DNA from: Lachnoclostridium sp. UBA933
GTDB taxonomy: Bacteria > Bacillota > Clostridia > Lachnospirales > Lachnospiraceae
DNA: 9,021 nucleotides
Assembly (NCBI GenBank): GCA_002293545.1
Contig: DBDL01000163.1
Coordinates: 1 to 9,021, forward strand
Reading direction: 5' to 3'
Shown: positions 1-6,851 of the stretch, one piece after another
Layout: each line of letters begins with the position of its first letter
How positions within the stretch are numbered: the stretch's first letter is position 1
Notes under the pieces: model-generated
Database searches by the model: none
What the model was told of the DNA's origin: nothing
Seen by the model: only the letters and a program-made list of their open reading frames with translations
Program-made: the position numbers and the translations under genes

Positions 1-272
1 AATATGTTATTATAGATCCCCCGCCTCTAGGTTCGGTCATTGATTCGGCGGTCATAGCGCCGAAATGTGACGGTTCGATTTTGGTAATTGAAAACAATAA
101 AATCAGCTACCGTTTCACACAAAAAGTTTTAAAGCAGTTAGAGAAAACCGGATGTAAAATCATCGGGAGCATATTAAATAAAGTAAACACCGAAAAAGAT
201 GCGTATTATAATGGTTACTATTATGGAAAATACTACGGAAAATATTATGGAAAATACTATGGTCAAAATTAA
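1..272 (+). CDS. CpsD/CapB-type bacterial tyrosine kinase, C-terminal part (5' end outside window)
   Basis: The reading frame is open from the window edge (first full codon at 3) and gives the last 89 residues of a P-loop BY-kinase, the cytoplasmic ATPase partner of a Wzz/CpsC-type membrane adaptor that controls exopolysaccharide length and export. The fragment starts at the Walker B strand (VIIDPPPLG, residues 2-10), followed by the conserved DSAVIAPKCDG segment and the VLKQLEKTGCKIIGSILNKV stretch typical of the family. The protein ends in a tyrosine cluster with 11 Tyr in the last 22 residues, which in this family is the autophosphorylation site. Walker A and A' motifs must lie upstream. 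The stop codon is 14 bases before the next gene, so the two are co-transcribed. A related ParA/MinD ATPase is excluded by the Tyr tail and the neighbouring sugar transferase. Confidence 0.93.
   Translation, partial: YVIIDPPPLGSVIDSAVIAPKCDGSILVIENNKISYRFTQKVLKQLEKTGCKIIGSILNKVNTEKDAYYNGYYYGKYYGKYYGKYYGQN
219..266 (+). repeat. 12-base tandem repeat coding for Tyr-Tyr-Gly-Lys units
   Basis: Three clean units (219-230, 231-242, 243-254) and a fourth diverged one (255-266, ending Gly-Gln) each code for Tyr-Tyr-Gly-Lys. Tyr codons vary between units (TAT TAT, TAC TAC, TAT TAT, TAC TAT) while the residues stay the same. This suggests selection on the peptide as well as repeat expansion. The repeat forms the phospho-acceptor tail of the tyrosine kinase. 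Confidence 0.85.
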
Positions 273-286
273 AAGCAGGTGATATT

Positions 287-1702
287 ATGTATACGGGTGC
301 ACGCAGGGGCTGGCTTCGCTATATCGAATTTATGATTGCGGATTTATTCTGTATTGAATTGGCTTTTATATTGGGGTTTGTGCTGCGGCACGGAATGCTG
401 AATCCATTTGGGACATTGATCTACAGCAGAATGGGAATCGCTTTGCTTATGGGTCAGATTATTGTCGGTTTTTTAAATGAAAGCTACCGGAATATTTTTC
501 AAAGGGGTTATCTGGGTGAGTTAAAAGCAGTATTCTTACATTCTACGTATTGTTTAACCTTTATTTTTATCTATATGTTTGTGATGCAGATGACCGGATC
601 GTATTCGCGTATTGTACTTGTATCCACGTGGTTTTACAGCATAGTATTTATCTATATGGAGAGAATATGCTGTAAGAAGCTGATGGACCGGTGGATGATC
701 CGTCACGGAGAGATTCGTTCGGTCATGTTGATTTCACAAAAAAGTACCGTTAAGAACTGTTTGGAAGTCCTGGAGGCACACCGCTATGTAGCTTATAAAA
801 TCACGTCGATTGTTCTGATTGGTAAGGATGCCGTCGGTAAAGAGATAAAAGGGATACCGGTTGTGGCAACCGAACATAATATTACGGAGTACCTGAAAAA
901 TAATATCGTAGACGAAGCTTTTTTAAATCTTTACGAAGATACCGACCTGATTGAGGATTTGACCGGACAGTTTTTAGAAGCGGGGGTGACCGTACACAGA
1001 GTATTGGCAAAGCTGACGGAAACCTCCATTAAAGAACGGGTGGTTGAAAATTTCGGCGGATTCGTTGTCGTATCCACCAGTCTGAAGCTGGCAACCCCCC
1101 AGCAGGTACTGGTAAAACGAATCATAGACTTTTTCGGAAGCCTGTTCGGACTTCTTATTATGGTGATCGCCTTTGTTATTTTTGCCCCGATCATATTTAT
1201 CCAGTCACCCGGTTCGGTATTTTTTTCACAGATACGGGTCGGAAAAGGCGGACGCCGGTTCAAGGTTTACAAGTTTCGGACGATGTATAAAGATGCGGAG
1301 GAAAGAAAAAAAGATTTGATGTCCCAAAATGAAATGCAGGGGCTGATGTTTAAAATAAAAGACGATCCCCGTATTATTCCTATCGGCAGATTTATGCGTA
1401 AAATGAGCATTGATGAGCTTCCGCAGATGTGGAATATACTAAAGGGGGATATGAGTCTTGTCGGAACAAGACCTCCGACGATTGACGAGTGGAGCCAGTA
1501 TAAATTAAAGGATTTAAAGCGCCTCTCAATCAAACCGGGATTAACCGGTTTATGGCAGGTAAGCGGGAGAAGCGGGATTACGGATTTTGAAGAAGTGGTA
1601 GCATTGGATACAAAATATATAACGGAATGGTCTATTGGGCTGGATATTAAAATCATGCTGAAAACAGTTCAGGTGGTTATATTGCAAAAAGGTTCTGCTT
1701 GA
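287..1702 (+). CDS. Undecaprenyl-phosphate sugar phosphotransferase (polyprenyl glycosylphosphotransferase, WbaP/CpsE type)
   Basis: This membrane enzyme transfers a sugar-1-phosphate from a nucleotide sugar to undecaprenyl phosphate, the first step of exopolysaccharide or capsule repeat-unit synthesis. Length is 471 residues, normal for the long form. The N-terminal third has four probable membrane segments (about 12-34, 48-64, 82-100, 107-124). Next comes a soluble nucleotide-binding-like domain (about 140-270), then a hydrophobic re-entrant helix (about 279-305) and the catalytic bacterial sugar transferase domain. That domain shows KFRTM (329-333), the catalytic Asp-Glu pair in SIDELPQ (D376, E377), VGTRPP (392-397) and KPGLTGLWQVSGR (416-428). 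The start ATG has an AGGTGA site 6 bases upstream. It follows the tyrosine kinase gene by 14 bases. The sugar (galactose, glucose or an amino sugar) cannot be told from the sequence. Confidence 0.95.
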   Translation: MYTGARRGWLRYIEFMIADLFCIELAFILGFVLRHGMLNPFGTLIYSRMGIALLMGQIIVGFLNESYRNIFQRGYLGELKAVFLHSTYCLTFIFIYMFVMQMTGSYSRIVLVSTWFYSIVFIYMERICCKKLMDRWMIRHGEIRSVMLISQKSTVKNCLEVLEAHRYVAYKITSIVLIGKDAVGKEIKGIPVVATEHNITEYLKNNIVDEAFLNLYEDTDLIEDLTGQFLEAGVTVHRVLAKLTETSIKERVVENFGGFVVVSTSLKLATPQQVLVKRIIDFFGSLFGLLIMVIAFVIFAPIIFIQSPGSVFFSQIRVGKGGRRFKVYKFRTMYKDAEERKKDLMSQNEMQGLMFKIKDDPRIIPIGRFMRKMSIDELPQMWNILKGDMSLVGTRPPTIDEWSQYKLKDLKRLSIKPGLTGLWQVSGRSGITDFEEVVALDTKYITEWSIGLDIKIMLKTVQVVILQKGSA

Positions 1703-1720
1703 ACAATCGATATCAAATCA

Positions 1721-1732
1721 GGGGAGATGGAG
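1721..1732 (+). promoter_or_regulatory. Ribosome binding site that sets the transpeptidase start at 1738
   Basis: The purine run GGGGAGATGGAG ends five bases before the ATG at 1738. An upstream in-frame TTG at 1699 overlaps the stop codon of the preceding gene but has no comparable site in front of it, so 1738 is the preferred start. Confidence 0.7.
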
Positions 1733-1737
1733 TCAAA

Positions 1738-3177
1738 ATGAAACGGAAGGGATTATCTTCAGAAAATCAAAAGGAAAGCAAAACCAGGAAAAAGTTCCGT
1801 GATTGGTTCCGGTGGCGGTACATCGCAGTATTGACCGGGGCATTATTACTCTTAACTTATCTTGGGGTTTCTGTTTACTACATGAATCATTTTTACAAAG
1901 GGACAATAATCAATCATGTCAATTGTTCAAACATGACGCCGGAGGAAGCAGATGCCAAAATCAAAGAGGTAGCCAAGACCTATGTATTGACATTGGAAGA
2001 ACGGAATGATCTGACAGAACAAATCAAAGGCAGTGATTTTGATATGGTTTATGTGCTGAACGGGGATCTTCGTGATGTAAAAGGGAATCAGAACGGATTT
2101 TTATGGCCGTATTGTATCTTTGCCGATTCGGAAGAAACCGTGCCGTCCTCTATCGAGTTTGACGCAGGGAAATTTGATGACGTATTGAACGGACTGACCG
2201 GTATGCAAAAGGATTACATGAAAAAACCGGTCAATGCCAAAATTTCGGTTTATTTACCGGAGAGAAAGGCATATGAAATTGTTCCGGAGGACAACGGTTC
2301 GACGATTCTGAAAGAACGGTTTGCCGAAAAATGCAGAGAGGCGGTTCAATTTTTAAAACCGACCCTTTCCCTGGAACAGGAGGGCTGTTATAAAGAGGTG
2401 TCAATTAAAGCGGATAGTAAGGAATTAAAAAGGGTCTTAAAGACATTAAACCGTTATGTGAAAACAGAAATCACCTATCAGTTTGGTGAAAAAACCGAAG
2501 TGCTTGACGGGGATTTAATCCATCAGTTCCTTCGCCGCAAAAAAAACAGTAATCAAATAACGCTTTCGGATGGGTTTATTAAAGAGTATATTAAGAATTT
2601 AGCACGAAAATATGATACCTTTGGGAAAAGCCGTGAATTCAAAACAAACAGCGGAAAGCAAATTACAATAAGCGGCGGGGATTACGGCTGGTGGATGGAT
2701 CAGGCGAAGGAATTCAAAGAATTAAAAAAACTGATTGAGCGCGGTAAAAAGAAGGAGAGAAAGCCGATTTATTTTCAAAAAGCCGTGGAATACGGAAAGC
2801 TTGATTACGGGAATACCTATGTGGAAATCAATCTGAACGCCCAGCATATGTATTTTTATAAGAATGGGAAAAAGGTTTTGGAAACCGATGTCGTTACCGG
2901 CAATCCCTCAAGAGGAAATGAAAGTCCTACCGGGATATTCGGTGTTATGTATAAAGAGCACGGTGCGGTTTTGCGGGGAGAGGATTATGAAACGCCGGTT
3001 GAATTCTGGATGCCGTTTTCCGGGGATGTCGGATTGCATGATGCGACCTGGCGCAGTTCTTTTGGCGGGAATATCTATCGGAGTAATGGTTCCCACGGCT
3101 GTATCAATATGCCGTATGCGAAAGCCAAGCAGTTATTCCAGATGATTGAGCAGGGAACGCCGGTGATCTGTTATTGA
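1738..3177 (+). CDS. Membrane-anchored L,D-transpeptidase with PG-binding domain and YkuD catalytic domain
   Basis: The enzyme is expected to form 3-3 crosslinks in peptidoglycan or attach partners to it, outside the membrane. From the ATG at 1738 the protein has 479 residues: a very basic cytoplasmic tail (1-27), one membrane anchor (about 28-48), a long extracellular region resembling the PG_binding_4 domains of clostridial L,D-transpeptidases (about 60-340), and a C-terminal YkuD domain (about 359-479). The catalytic signature is complete: H434 in GLHDATW and SHGCINM with H453 and the nucleophile C455. The substrate-binding strand TYVEINLNAQHMYFY begins the domain. The gene starts 35 bases after the sugar transferase stop, so it looks like the last gene of the glycan operon. 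A TTG at 1699 would add 13 residues and overlap the previous stop; I regard it as less likely. Only 30 bases separate its stop from the convergent protease gene. Confidence 0.93.
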   Translation: MKRKGLSSENQKESKTRKKFRDWFRWRYIAVLTGALLLLTYLGVSVYYMNHFYKGTIINHVNCSNMTPEEADAKIKEVAKTYVLTLEERNDLTEQIKGSDFDMVYVLNGDLRDVKGNQNGFLWPYCIFADSEETVPSSIEFDAGKFDDVLNGLTGMQKDYMKKPVNAKISVYLPERKAYEIVPEDNGSTILKERFAEKCREAVQFLKPTLSLEQEGCYKEVSIKADSKELKRVLKTLNRYVKTEITYQFGEKTEVLDGDLIHQFLRRKKNSNQITLSDGFIKEYIKNLARKYDTFGKSREFKTNSGKQITISGGDYGWWMDQAKEFKELKKLIERGKKKERKPIYFQKAVEYGKLDYGNTYVEINLNAQHMYFYKNGKKVLETDVVTGNPSRGNESPTGIFGVMYKEHGAVLRGEDYETPVEFWMPFSGDVGLHDATWRSSFGGNIYRSNGSHGCINMPYAKAKQLFQMIEQGTPVICY

Positions 3178-3207
3178 TTCTTTTTAAGGAAGCTGTTTGG
3201 GCTTGGA

Positions 3208-4089
3208 TTACCCTTCCAGCAGACGCCTGACGTCGATTAATCCCCATCCCTGCTTTTCATGGGGACGACCCAAATCTATCGCCGTATCTTTTAACCGGAT
3301 TTTGACATCTAAATTTGTCATACCGGGGTATTTTGACAAGAGCAAAGCAATCGCACCGCTTACAATAGGGGTTGACATAGAGGTACCGCTTTTTTGCGTG
3401 TAGAAGTAGTAACGGTTCGGCAGGGAGCAGCTCGTGATATTGCTGCCGGGTGCGACGATGTCCGGTTTTTTGATACAGGCATGTGTCGGACCGGTTCCGG
3501 CACGCCGGGAGGCTTTGTCACTGGAACCGACCGTAATGATTTTCCGGCTGTTTCCGGGAGCGCCTATGCTTCCGGGTCCGGGTCCGCCGTTTCCGGCTGC
3601 GGCAACGACAATCAAGCCGGCGTCCCATAATTTTTCTACCTGCTTTACAAAGTGGGAATCTTCATCGAAATCATAACCCGATTCGCTGACCATTGAAATA
3701 TTGACAATTCGTATGCCCAATCTGGATTTGTTAGAAAGAAGCCAATGGATACAGTTTTCAAAATCTTCGGTATAACCATCTCCCTGATGATTTAGTATTT
3801 TAACGACAGAAAGGTAAGATTCGGGGGCGATTCCTTTAAAACGTCCGTTTGAAGCGGCGCCGCTTCCGCATAATATACCCGCAACATGGGTTCCGTGCCC
3901 GTTGTCGTCATAAGGAAATTCTTTATGATAAATCGCATCATAAAAACCGATAATACGTCGGGAGGGTATTGTAAAATCAGGATGATTCGGTGTGATACCG
4001 GTATCCAGACAGGCAATGCCGATTCCCTGCCCCAAAAACCCCTGCGAATGTGCATATGGAAGATGTACGATTTGTGATATTCGGTTCAT
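3208..4089 (-). CDS. Subtilisin-family serine protease, AprX-like, probably cytoplasmic
   Basis: This is a peptidase S8 endoprotease. From the chosen start it has 293 residues and shows the full catalytic set: D29 in ACLDTGI, H65 in DDNGHGTHVAGI, the oxyanion N167 in AAAGNGGP, and S237 in SGTSMSTP. The stretch DDNGHGTHVAGILCGSGAAS is close to that of AprX-type subtilases. There is no signal peptide and no pro-domain; the catalytic fold starts almost at residue 20. The natural inference is an intracellular enzyme, although propeptide-independent folding is not proven. The start at 4089 is preferred because AAAAGGGG lies about 7 bases upstream. An in-frame ATG at 4119 would add 10 residues (MESKHKRGTI) and lacks a good site. 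It is the only minus-strand gene here, divergent from the TPR gene and convergent with the transpeptidase. Its substrate is unknown. Confidence 0.93.
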   Translation of the reverse strand: MNRISQIVHLPYAHSQGFLGQGIGIACLDTGITPNHPDFTIPSRRIIGFYDAIYHKEFPYDDNGHGTHVAGILCGSGAASNGRFKGIAPESYLSVVKILNHQGDGYTEDFENCIHWLLSNKSRLGIRIVNISMVSESGYDFDEDSHFVKQVEKLWDAGLIVVAAAGNGGPGPGSIGAPGNSRKIITVGSSDKASRRAGTGPTHACIKKPDIVAPGSNITSCSLPNRYYFYTQKSGTSMSTPIVSGAIALLLSKYPGMTNLDVKIRLKDTAIDLGRPHEKQGWGLIDVRRLLEG

Positions 4090-4094
4090 AATGG

Positions 4095-4104
4095 TTCCCC
4101 TTTT
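4095..4104 (-). promoter_or_regulatory. Ribosome binding site that sets the protease start at 4089
   Basis: On the minus strand AAAAGGGGAA stands about 6-7 bases before the ATG at 4089. The upstream alternative ATG at 4119 has only ACAGATACA in front of it, so this site decides between the two starts. Confidence 0.65.
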
Positions 4105-4155
4105 ATGTTTGCTTTCCATTGTATCTGTCCGGATTTGATGTGCATTTGCTTACTA

Positions 4156-4185
4156 AATATATGCAGATAGGACGCTATATGTTAT
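4156..4185 (-). promoter_or_regulatory. Weak candidate promoter for the protease gene
   Basis: Read on the minus strand, ATAACA (4185-4180, four of six matches to the -35 consensus) and TATATT (4161-4156, five of six to the -10) are 18 bases apart. This would start transcription near position 4149. The -35 half falls inside the palindrome at 4179-4194. The AT-rich context makes chance matches likely, so this is only a candidate. Confidence 0.3.
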
Positions 4186-4194
4186 GAATAACAT
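4179..4194. promoter_or_regulatory. 16-base perfect palindrome, possible operator in the divergent intergenic region
   Basis: ATGTTATGAATAACAT has two perfect 7-base arms around a GA centre. It lies between the protease and TPR lipoprotein genes, six bases upstream of the -35 box of the rightward promoter and overlapping the candidate leftward -35. That position and symmetry fit a binding site for a dimeric regulator. The arms differ from the 7-1-7 Fur/PerR pattern by a two-base centre, so I do not name a regulator. Confidence 0.4.
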
Positions 4195-4199
4195 TGCAC

Positions 4200-4228
4200 T
4201 TGTTTTTCAAGGTTTGATATCGTATAAT
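4200..4228 (+). promoter_or_regulatory. Sigma-A-type promoter for the TPR lipoprotein gene
   Basis: TTGTTT (4200-4205) and a perfect TATAAT (4223-4228) are separated by 17 bases, the ideal spacing. Transcription would begin near 4235, leaving an untranslated leader of about 48 bases before the ATG at 4283. This is the best promoter in the window and probably drives the rightward gene block. Confidence 0.7.
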
Positions 4229-4282
4229 AACATGTATATGAAAATAAATAATACTTTGACATAAAGATTGGAGAAACGATAA

Positions 4283-5449
4283 ATGAATAAAAGCAGATGG
4301 ATAATTTCAATGATAGTATTCTTTGTTTTGATGTTAGCCGCCGGTTGTGCAAACAACGGAGGAGATGAATATAATGCGGCTGTTACCGCCGTAAGAAAGG
4401 GTGATTATTCGGAAGCGGCGAAGCTGTTCGGGGTTGCGATCCGAAGAAATCGGGAGCAGCCGGAGTATTATATCAGTTATGGAACGGCTTTGATTCAAAT
4501 GGAACGCTACGGAGAGGCATCCAGCAGTTATTTGAAAGCAATGGAGTTCAGTGAAGGAAAGGATGAAAATATAAAACGCTGTTACCGGGGGCTGGGGATT
4601 TCATATTATTTCCAAAAGAAATGGGATACAGCGGAGAGTTATTTGAAAAATGCGATCAATTTTGAAGAATTGCCGGAATTGAATATTGAATGCTACAGTT
4701 ATTTAGGTGCGTTGAATGATGAAACCGGCGACGTAGAAGAAGCCTATGATGCCTATTGCAATGTTTTGAAAATAAAACCGGAAACATTTCCTGCCATTGT
4801 TGGGAAATATCGCGCTGAAGTTGATTTAAAAATGAAAAAAGAAGCAAAAGCCACGTTAAAGTCCGGCTTGGAAAATATTCCGGAAACGGCGGAGGATCAA
4901 TATTTATATGCAATGCTTCAATTTTATGACGAAGATTATAAAGGAGCAAAGCAAGAACTGTTAAAAGCCGCCGAATCTTATAATGAAGCATATATTTTCC
5001 TTGGGCAGATTATGGTAACGGAAAATAAATACGATGATGCCATCAAGTATTTTGAAGCCTATATACAGCGAACGGGCGATGAAGAAAATTTAACCGTTTA
5101 TACCATGCTGTCAAAATGCTATATTTCTAAATTTCAATATAAAGAAGCCTTGAAAAATGTAAAAAAAGGTCTGATGCTTCCGGGAAACGATGAAGAATTC
5201 CAAACGCTGCGCTACAATCCAGTTACGATCTATGAAAACATGGAAAAGTTTAAAAAAGCCTTATCGTATGCTACGGAATATTCCGGAATCTATCCGGAGG
5301 ATGTGCGGTTTTCAGAGGCAAAGACGCGTATTGAGGGCAGAATGAAAATCAATGCCCAGAACAAGCCGAAAAACCGTCGGAACAGGAACAGGGGGTCTTC
5401 AAACAAAAACGATGATTCCGGACAGGAAAGAGAGGATTCGCCGGAATAA
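4283..5449 (+). CDS. TPR-repeat lipoprotein
   Basis: The 388-residue protein begins with a lipoprotein signal peptide: a short basic start, a hydrophobic core, and the lipobox LAAGC with C22 as the lipidated residue. It should therefore sit on the outer face of the cytoplasmic membrane. Residues about 28-350 are built of roughly eight or nine tetratricopeptide helical repeats, for example GDYSEAAKLFGVAIRRN, KWDTAESYLKNAINF, NKYDDAIKYFEAYI and FQYKEALKNVKKGL. Such repeats are protein-binding scaffolds. The last 35 residues are a low-complexity charged tail, first basic and Asn-rich (NRRNRNRG) and then acidic. Family knowledge does not give a specific partner. GGAG stands 9 bases before the start, downstream of a strong promoter. 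hflX follows after 63 bases. Confidence 0.9.
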   Translation: MNKSRWIISMIVFFVLMLAAGCANNGGDEYNAAVTAVRKGDYSEAAKLFGVAIRRNREQPEYYISYGTALIQMERYGEASSSYLKAMEFSEGKDENIKRCYRGLGISYYFQKKWDTAESYLKNAINFEELPELNIECYSYLGALNDETGDVEEAYDAYCNVLKIKPETFPAIVGKYRAEVDLKMKKEAKATLKSGLENIPETAEDQYLYAMLQFYDEDYKGAKQELLKAAESYNEAYIFLGQIMVTENKYDDAIKYFEAYIQRTGDEENLTVYTMLSKCYISKFQYKEALKNVKKGLMLPGNDEEFQTLRYNPVTIYENMEKFKKALSYATEYSGIYPEDVRFSEAKTRIEGRMKINAQNKPKNRRNRNRGSSNKNDDSGQEREDSPE

Positions 5450-5470
5450 GAATCCAAGACAATGAAGATG

Positions 5471-5479
5471 TGATAAAAT
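5471..5479 (+). promoter_or_regulatory. Possible extended -10 promoter before hflX
   Basis: TGATAAAAT fits an extended -10 (TG, one base, then TAAAAT with five of six consensus bases). The sequence 17 bases upstream, AATCCA, is a poor -35. If used, it would start transcription near 5486, just before the hflX ribosome binding site. The site could equally be chance in an AT-rich gap. Confidence 0.25.
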
Positions 5480-5500
5480 AAAGTAAGAATCCTCAGAAAA

Positions 5501-5507
5501 GAGGTGA
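5501..5507 (+). promoter_or_regulatory. Ribosome binding site that sets the hflX start at 5513
   Basis: GAGGTGA ends five bases before the ATG at 5513. The in-frame GTG at 5504 is part of this site and cannot also be the start with a usable site of its own, so the longer reading frame is rejected. Confidence 0.75.
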
Positions 5508-5512
5508 CAGAT

Positions 5513-6796
5513 ATGTCGGAAGTTCATATAATGGAAGAACAAAAAGAACGAGCAATACTTCTGGCTGTAGATACGGGCAGCGGGTATGACACAGAAGCCG
5601 GTCTGGAAGAACTGAAAGAGCTTGCGGATACTGCCGGTGCCGTAGTTGTCGGCAGAATCGTCCAAAATCGTGAAAAGGTGCATACGGCAACTTATGTCGG
5701 AAAAGGGAAAATAGAAGAAATCAAAGATTTGATTTTTGAAGAAGAAGCGGATACGGTTATTTGTGACGATGAGTTATCCCCGGCACAGATCGGAAATTTG
5801 GAACAGGAGCTGGAAGTGAAGGTGATTGACCGAACCGTTTTGATTTTGGATATTTTTGCTTCCAGGGCAAAGACAAGAGAGGGAAAGATTCAGGTAGAGC
5901 TTGCACAGCTTAAGTATCGTGCTTCGAGATTGGTTGGCTTGCGCAGGTCCTTATCGAGGCTTGGCGGAACCAGTGCCGGTATGGGAATCGGCAATAAGGG
6001 ACCCGGTGAAAAGAAGCTGGAGCTTGACCGGAGAACCATCAACGAAAGAATTGCACATTTGAAATCGGAAATCAAAGATATTGTACGGGCAAGAGAAGTA
6101 ATACACAGACAGCGTGAGAGAAATGCCGTGCTGGTCGCGGCAATTGTCGGATATACCAATGCCGGGAAATCTACGTTGTTAAACAATCTGACCGGGGCGG
6201 AAGTCATGGCGGAAGATAAGCTTTTTGCCACATTGGATACAACGACAAGGGAATATGAATACGAGAACGGGCAAAAGGTTTTATTTACCGATACCGTCGG
6301 ATTTATTAATAAACTGCCGCATCATTTGATTGATGCTTTTCGCAGTACATTGGAAGAAGCCGGATATGCCGATATCATTTTGCATGTTGTTGATATCTCA
6401 AATCCGGATTGTGAACATCAGATGAAGGTGGTCTACGATACGCTGCATCGTTTGGAAATATTGGATAAACCGGTGATTACCGTATTTAACAAAATAGATA
6501 AAGCCGCTACGGAAGAAAATATATGGAAAGATGACAGGAGTGAGCGTACGGTTCATATTTCCGCAAAAGAAAAGAGGAATTTCGGCGGATTATGCTCGGT
6601 CATCGAGGAGGTGCTGAATCAAAGTATGATTTCTTTTGAAAAAACGTTCTCTTATCAGGAAGCAAATAAAATTCCATTTATCCGTAAGTATGGCAGATTA
6701 CTGGAAGAGGATTACCGGGAGGACGGAATTTTTATAAAAGCGATGATTCCGCATCAGTTTATAGGGAAATTGGCAGGACGGAACAATGAATCATAG
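5513..6796 (+). CDS. hflX: GTPase HflX
   Basis: HflX is a conserved translational GTPase that binds the large ribosomal subunit and splits stalled or heat-damaged 70S ribosomes. The 427-residue protein has the usual length and order. The N-terminal HflX domain (about 12-115) includes YVGKGKIEEI and VICDDELSPAQIGNLE. A Gly-rich linker and coiled coil follow (about 118-205, with RLGGTSAGMGIGNKGPGE). The GTPase domain shows G1 GYTNAGKST (213-221), the G2 region LFATLDTTTR, G3 DTVGF (260-264), G4 NKID (326-329) and G5 SAK (350-352). A short C-terminal domain follows. No key residue is missing. The start at 5513 is chosen from the ribosome binding site. It lies between the TPR lipoprotein gene and the aminotransferase gene. 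The TAG stop is in the same frame as the aminotransferase gene downstream. Confidence 0.96.
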   Translation: MSEVHIMEEQKERAILLAVDTGSGYDTEAGLEELKELADTAGAVVVGRIVQNREKVHTATYVGKGKIEEIKDLIFEEEADTVICDDELSPAQIGNLEQELEVKVIDRTVLILDIFASRAKTREGKIQVELAQLKYRASRLVGLRRSLSRLGGTSAGMGIGNKGPGEKKLELDRRTINERIAHLKSEIKDIVRAREVIHRQRERNAVLVAAIVGYTNAGKSTLLNNLTGAEVMAEDKLFATLDTTTREYEYENGQKVLFTDTVGFINKLPHHLIDAFRSTLEEAGYADIILHVVDISNPDCEHQMKVVYDTLHRLEILDKPVITVFNKIDKAATEENIWKDDRSERTVHISAKEKRNFGGLCSVIEEVLNQSMISFEKTFSYQEANKIPFIRKYGRLLEEDYREDGIFIKAMIPHQFIGKLAGRNNES

Positions 6797-6851
6797 CAAA
6801 ACAGGATACTGCGAACCCGAACAATCAAAACAGGAAATAAACAGAAACTAG
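6786..6851 (+). CDS. Possible 21-residue small ORF overlapping the end of hflX
   Basis: An ATG at 6786, inside the last codons of hflX but in another frame, opens a 21-codon ORF ending at TAG 6849-6851. AGGA at 6775-6778 stands 7 bases before it, a good ribosome binding site position. The peptide is hydrophilic (it begins MNHSKTGYCEPEQS and is rich in Lys, Glu, Gln, Asn) and matches nothing I recognise. It has a single Ile and no Leu or Val, so it is not a classical attenuator leader for the downstream branched-chain aminotransferase. It may simply reflect the A-rich, T-poor DNA, where stop codons are rare. Confidence 0.22.
   Translation: MNHSKTGYCEPEQSKQEINRN

Noticed and set aside
1532..1551. 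Perfect 7-base inverted repeat AAACCGG / CCGGTTT with a 6-base loop
   Set aside because: It lies inside the conserved KPGLTGL codons of the sugar transferase, has no T-run after it, and is best explained by the coding sequence.
931..1656. Two minus-strand open frames of 110 and 129 codons opposite the sugar transferase gene
   Set aside because: They are mirror frames of a gene with clear catalytic motifs. They have no good ribosome binding sites and their translations show no recognisable domain.
3178..3207. Possible bidirectional terminator in the convergent gap
   Set aside because: Only weak short complementarities (GGAAG with CTTCC, GGG with CCC) are present, reaching into the protease codons, with no stable GC-rich stem followed by T residues.
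4256..4261. Perfect -35-like TTGACA
   Set aside because: It is only 21 bases before the lipoprotein start, so a matching -10 would fall inside the gene. The promoter at 4200-4228 fits better.
5491..5504. CCTC/GAGG hairpin that could hide the hflX ribosome binding site
   Set aside because: The stem is only four base pairs with a six-base loop, too weak to claim as a regulatory structure.
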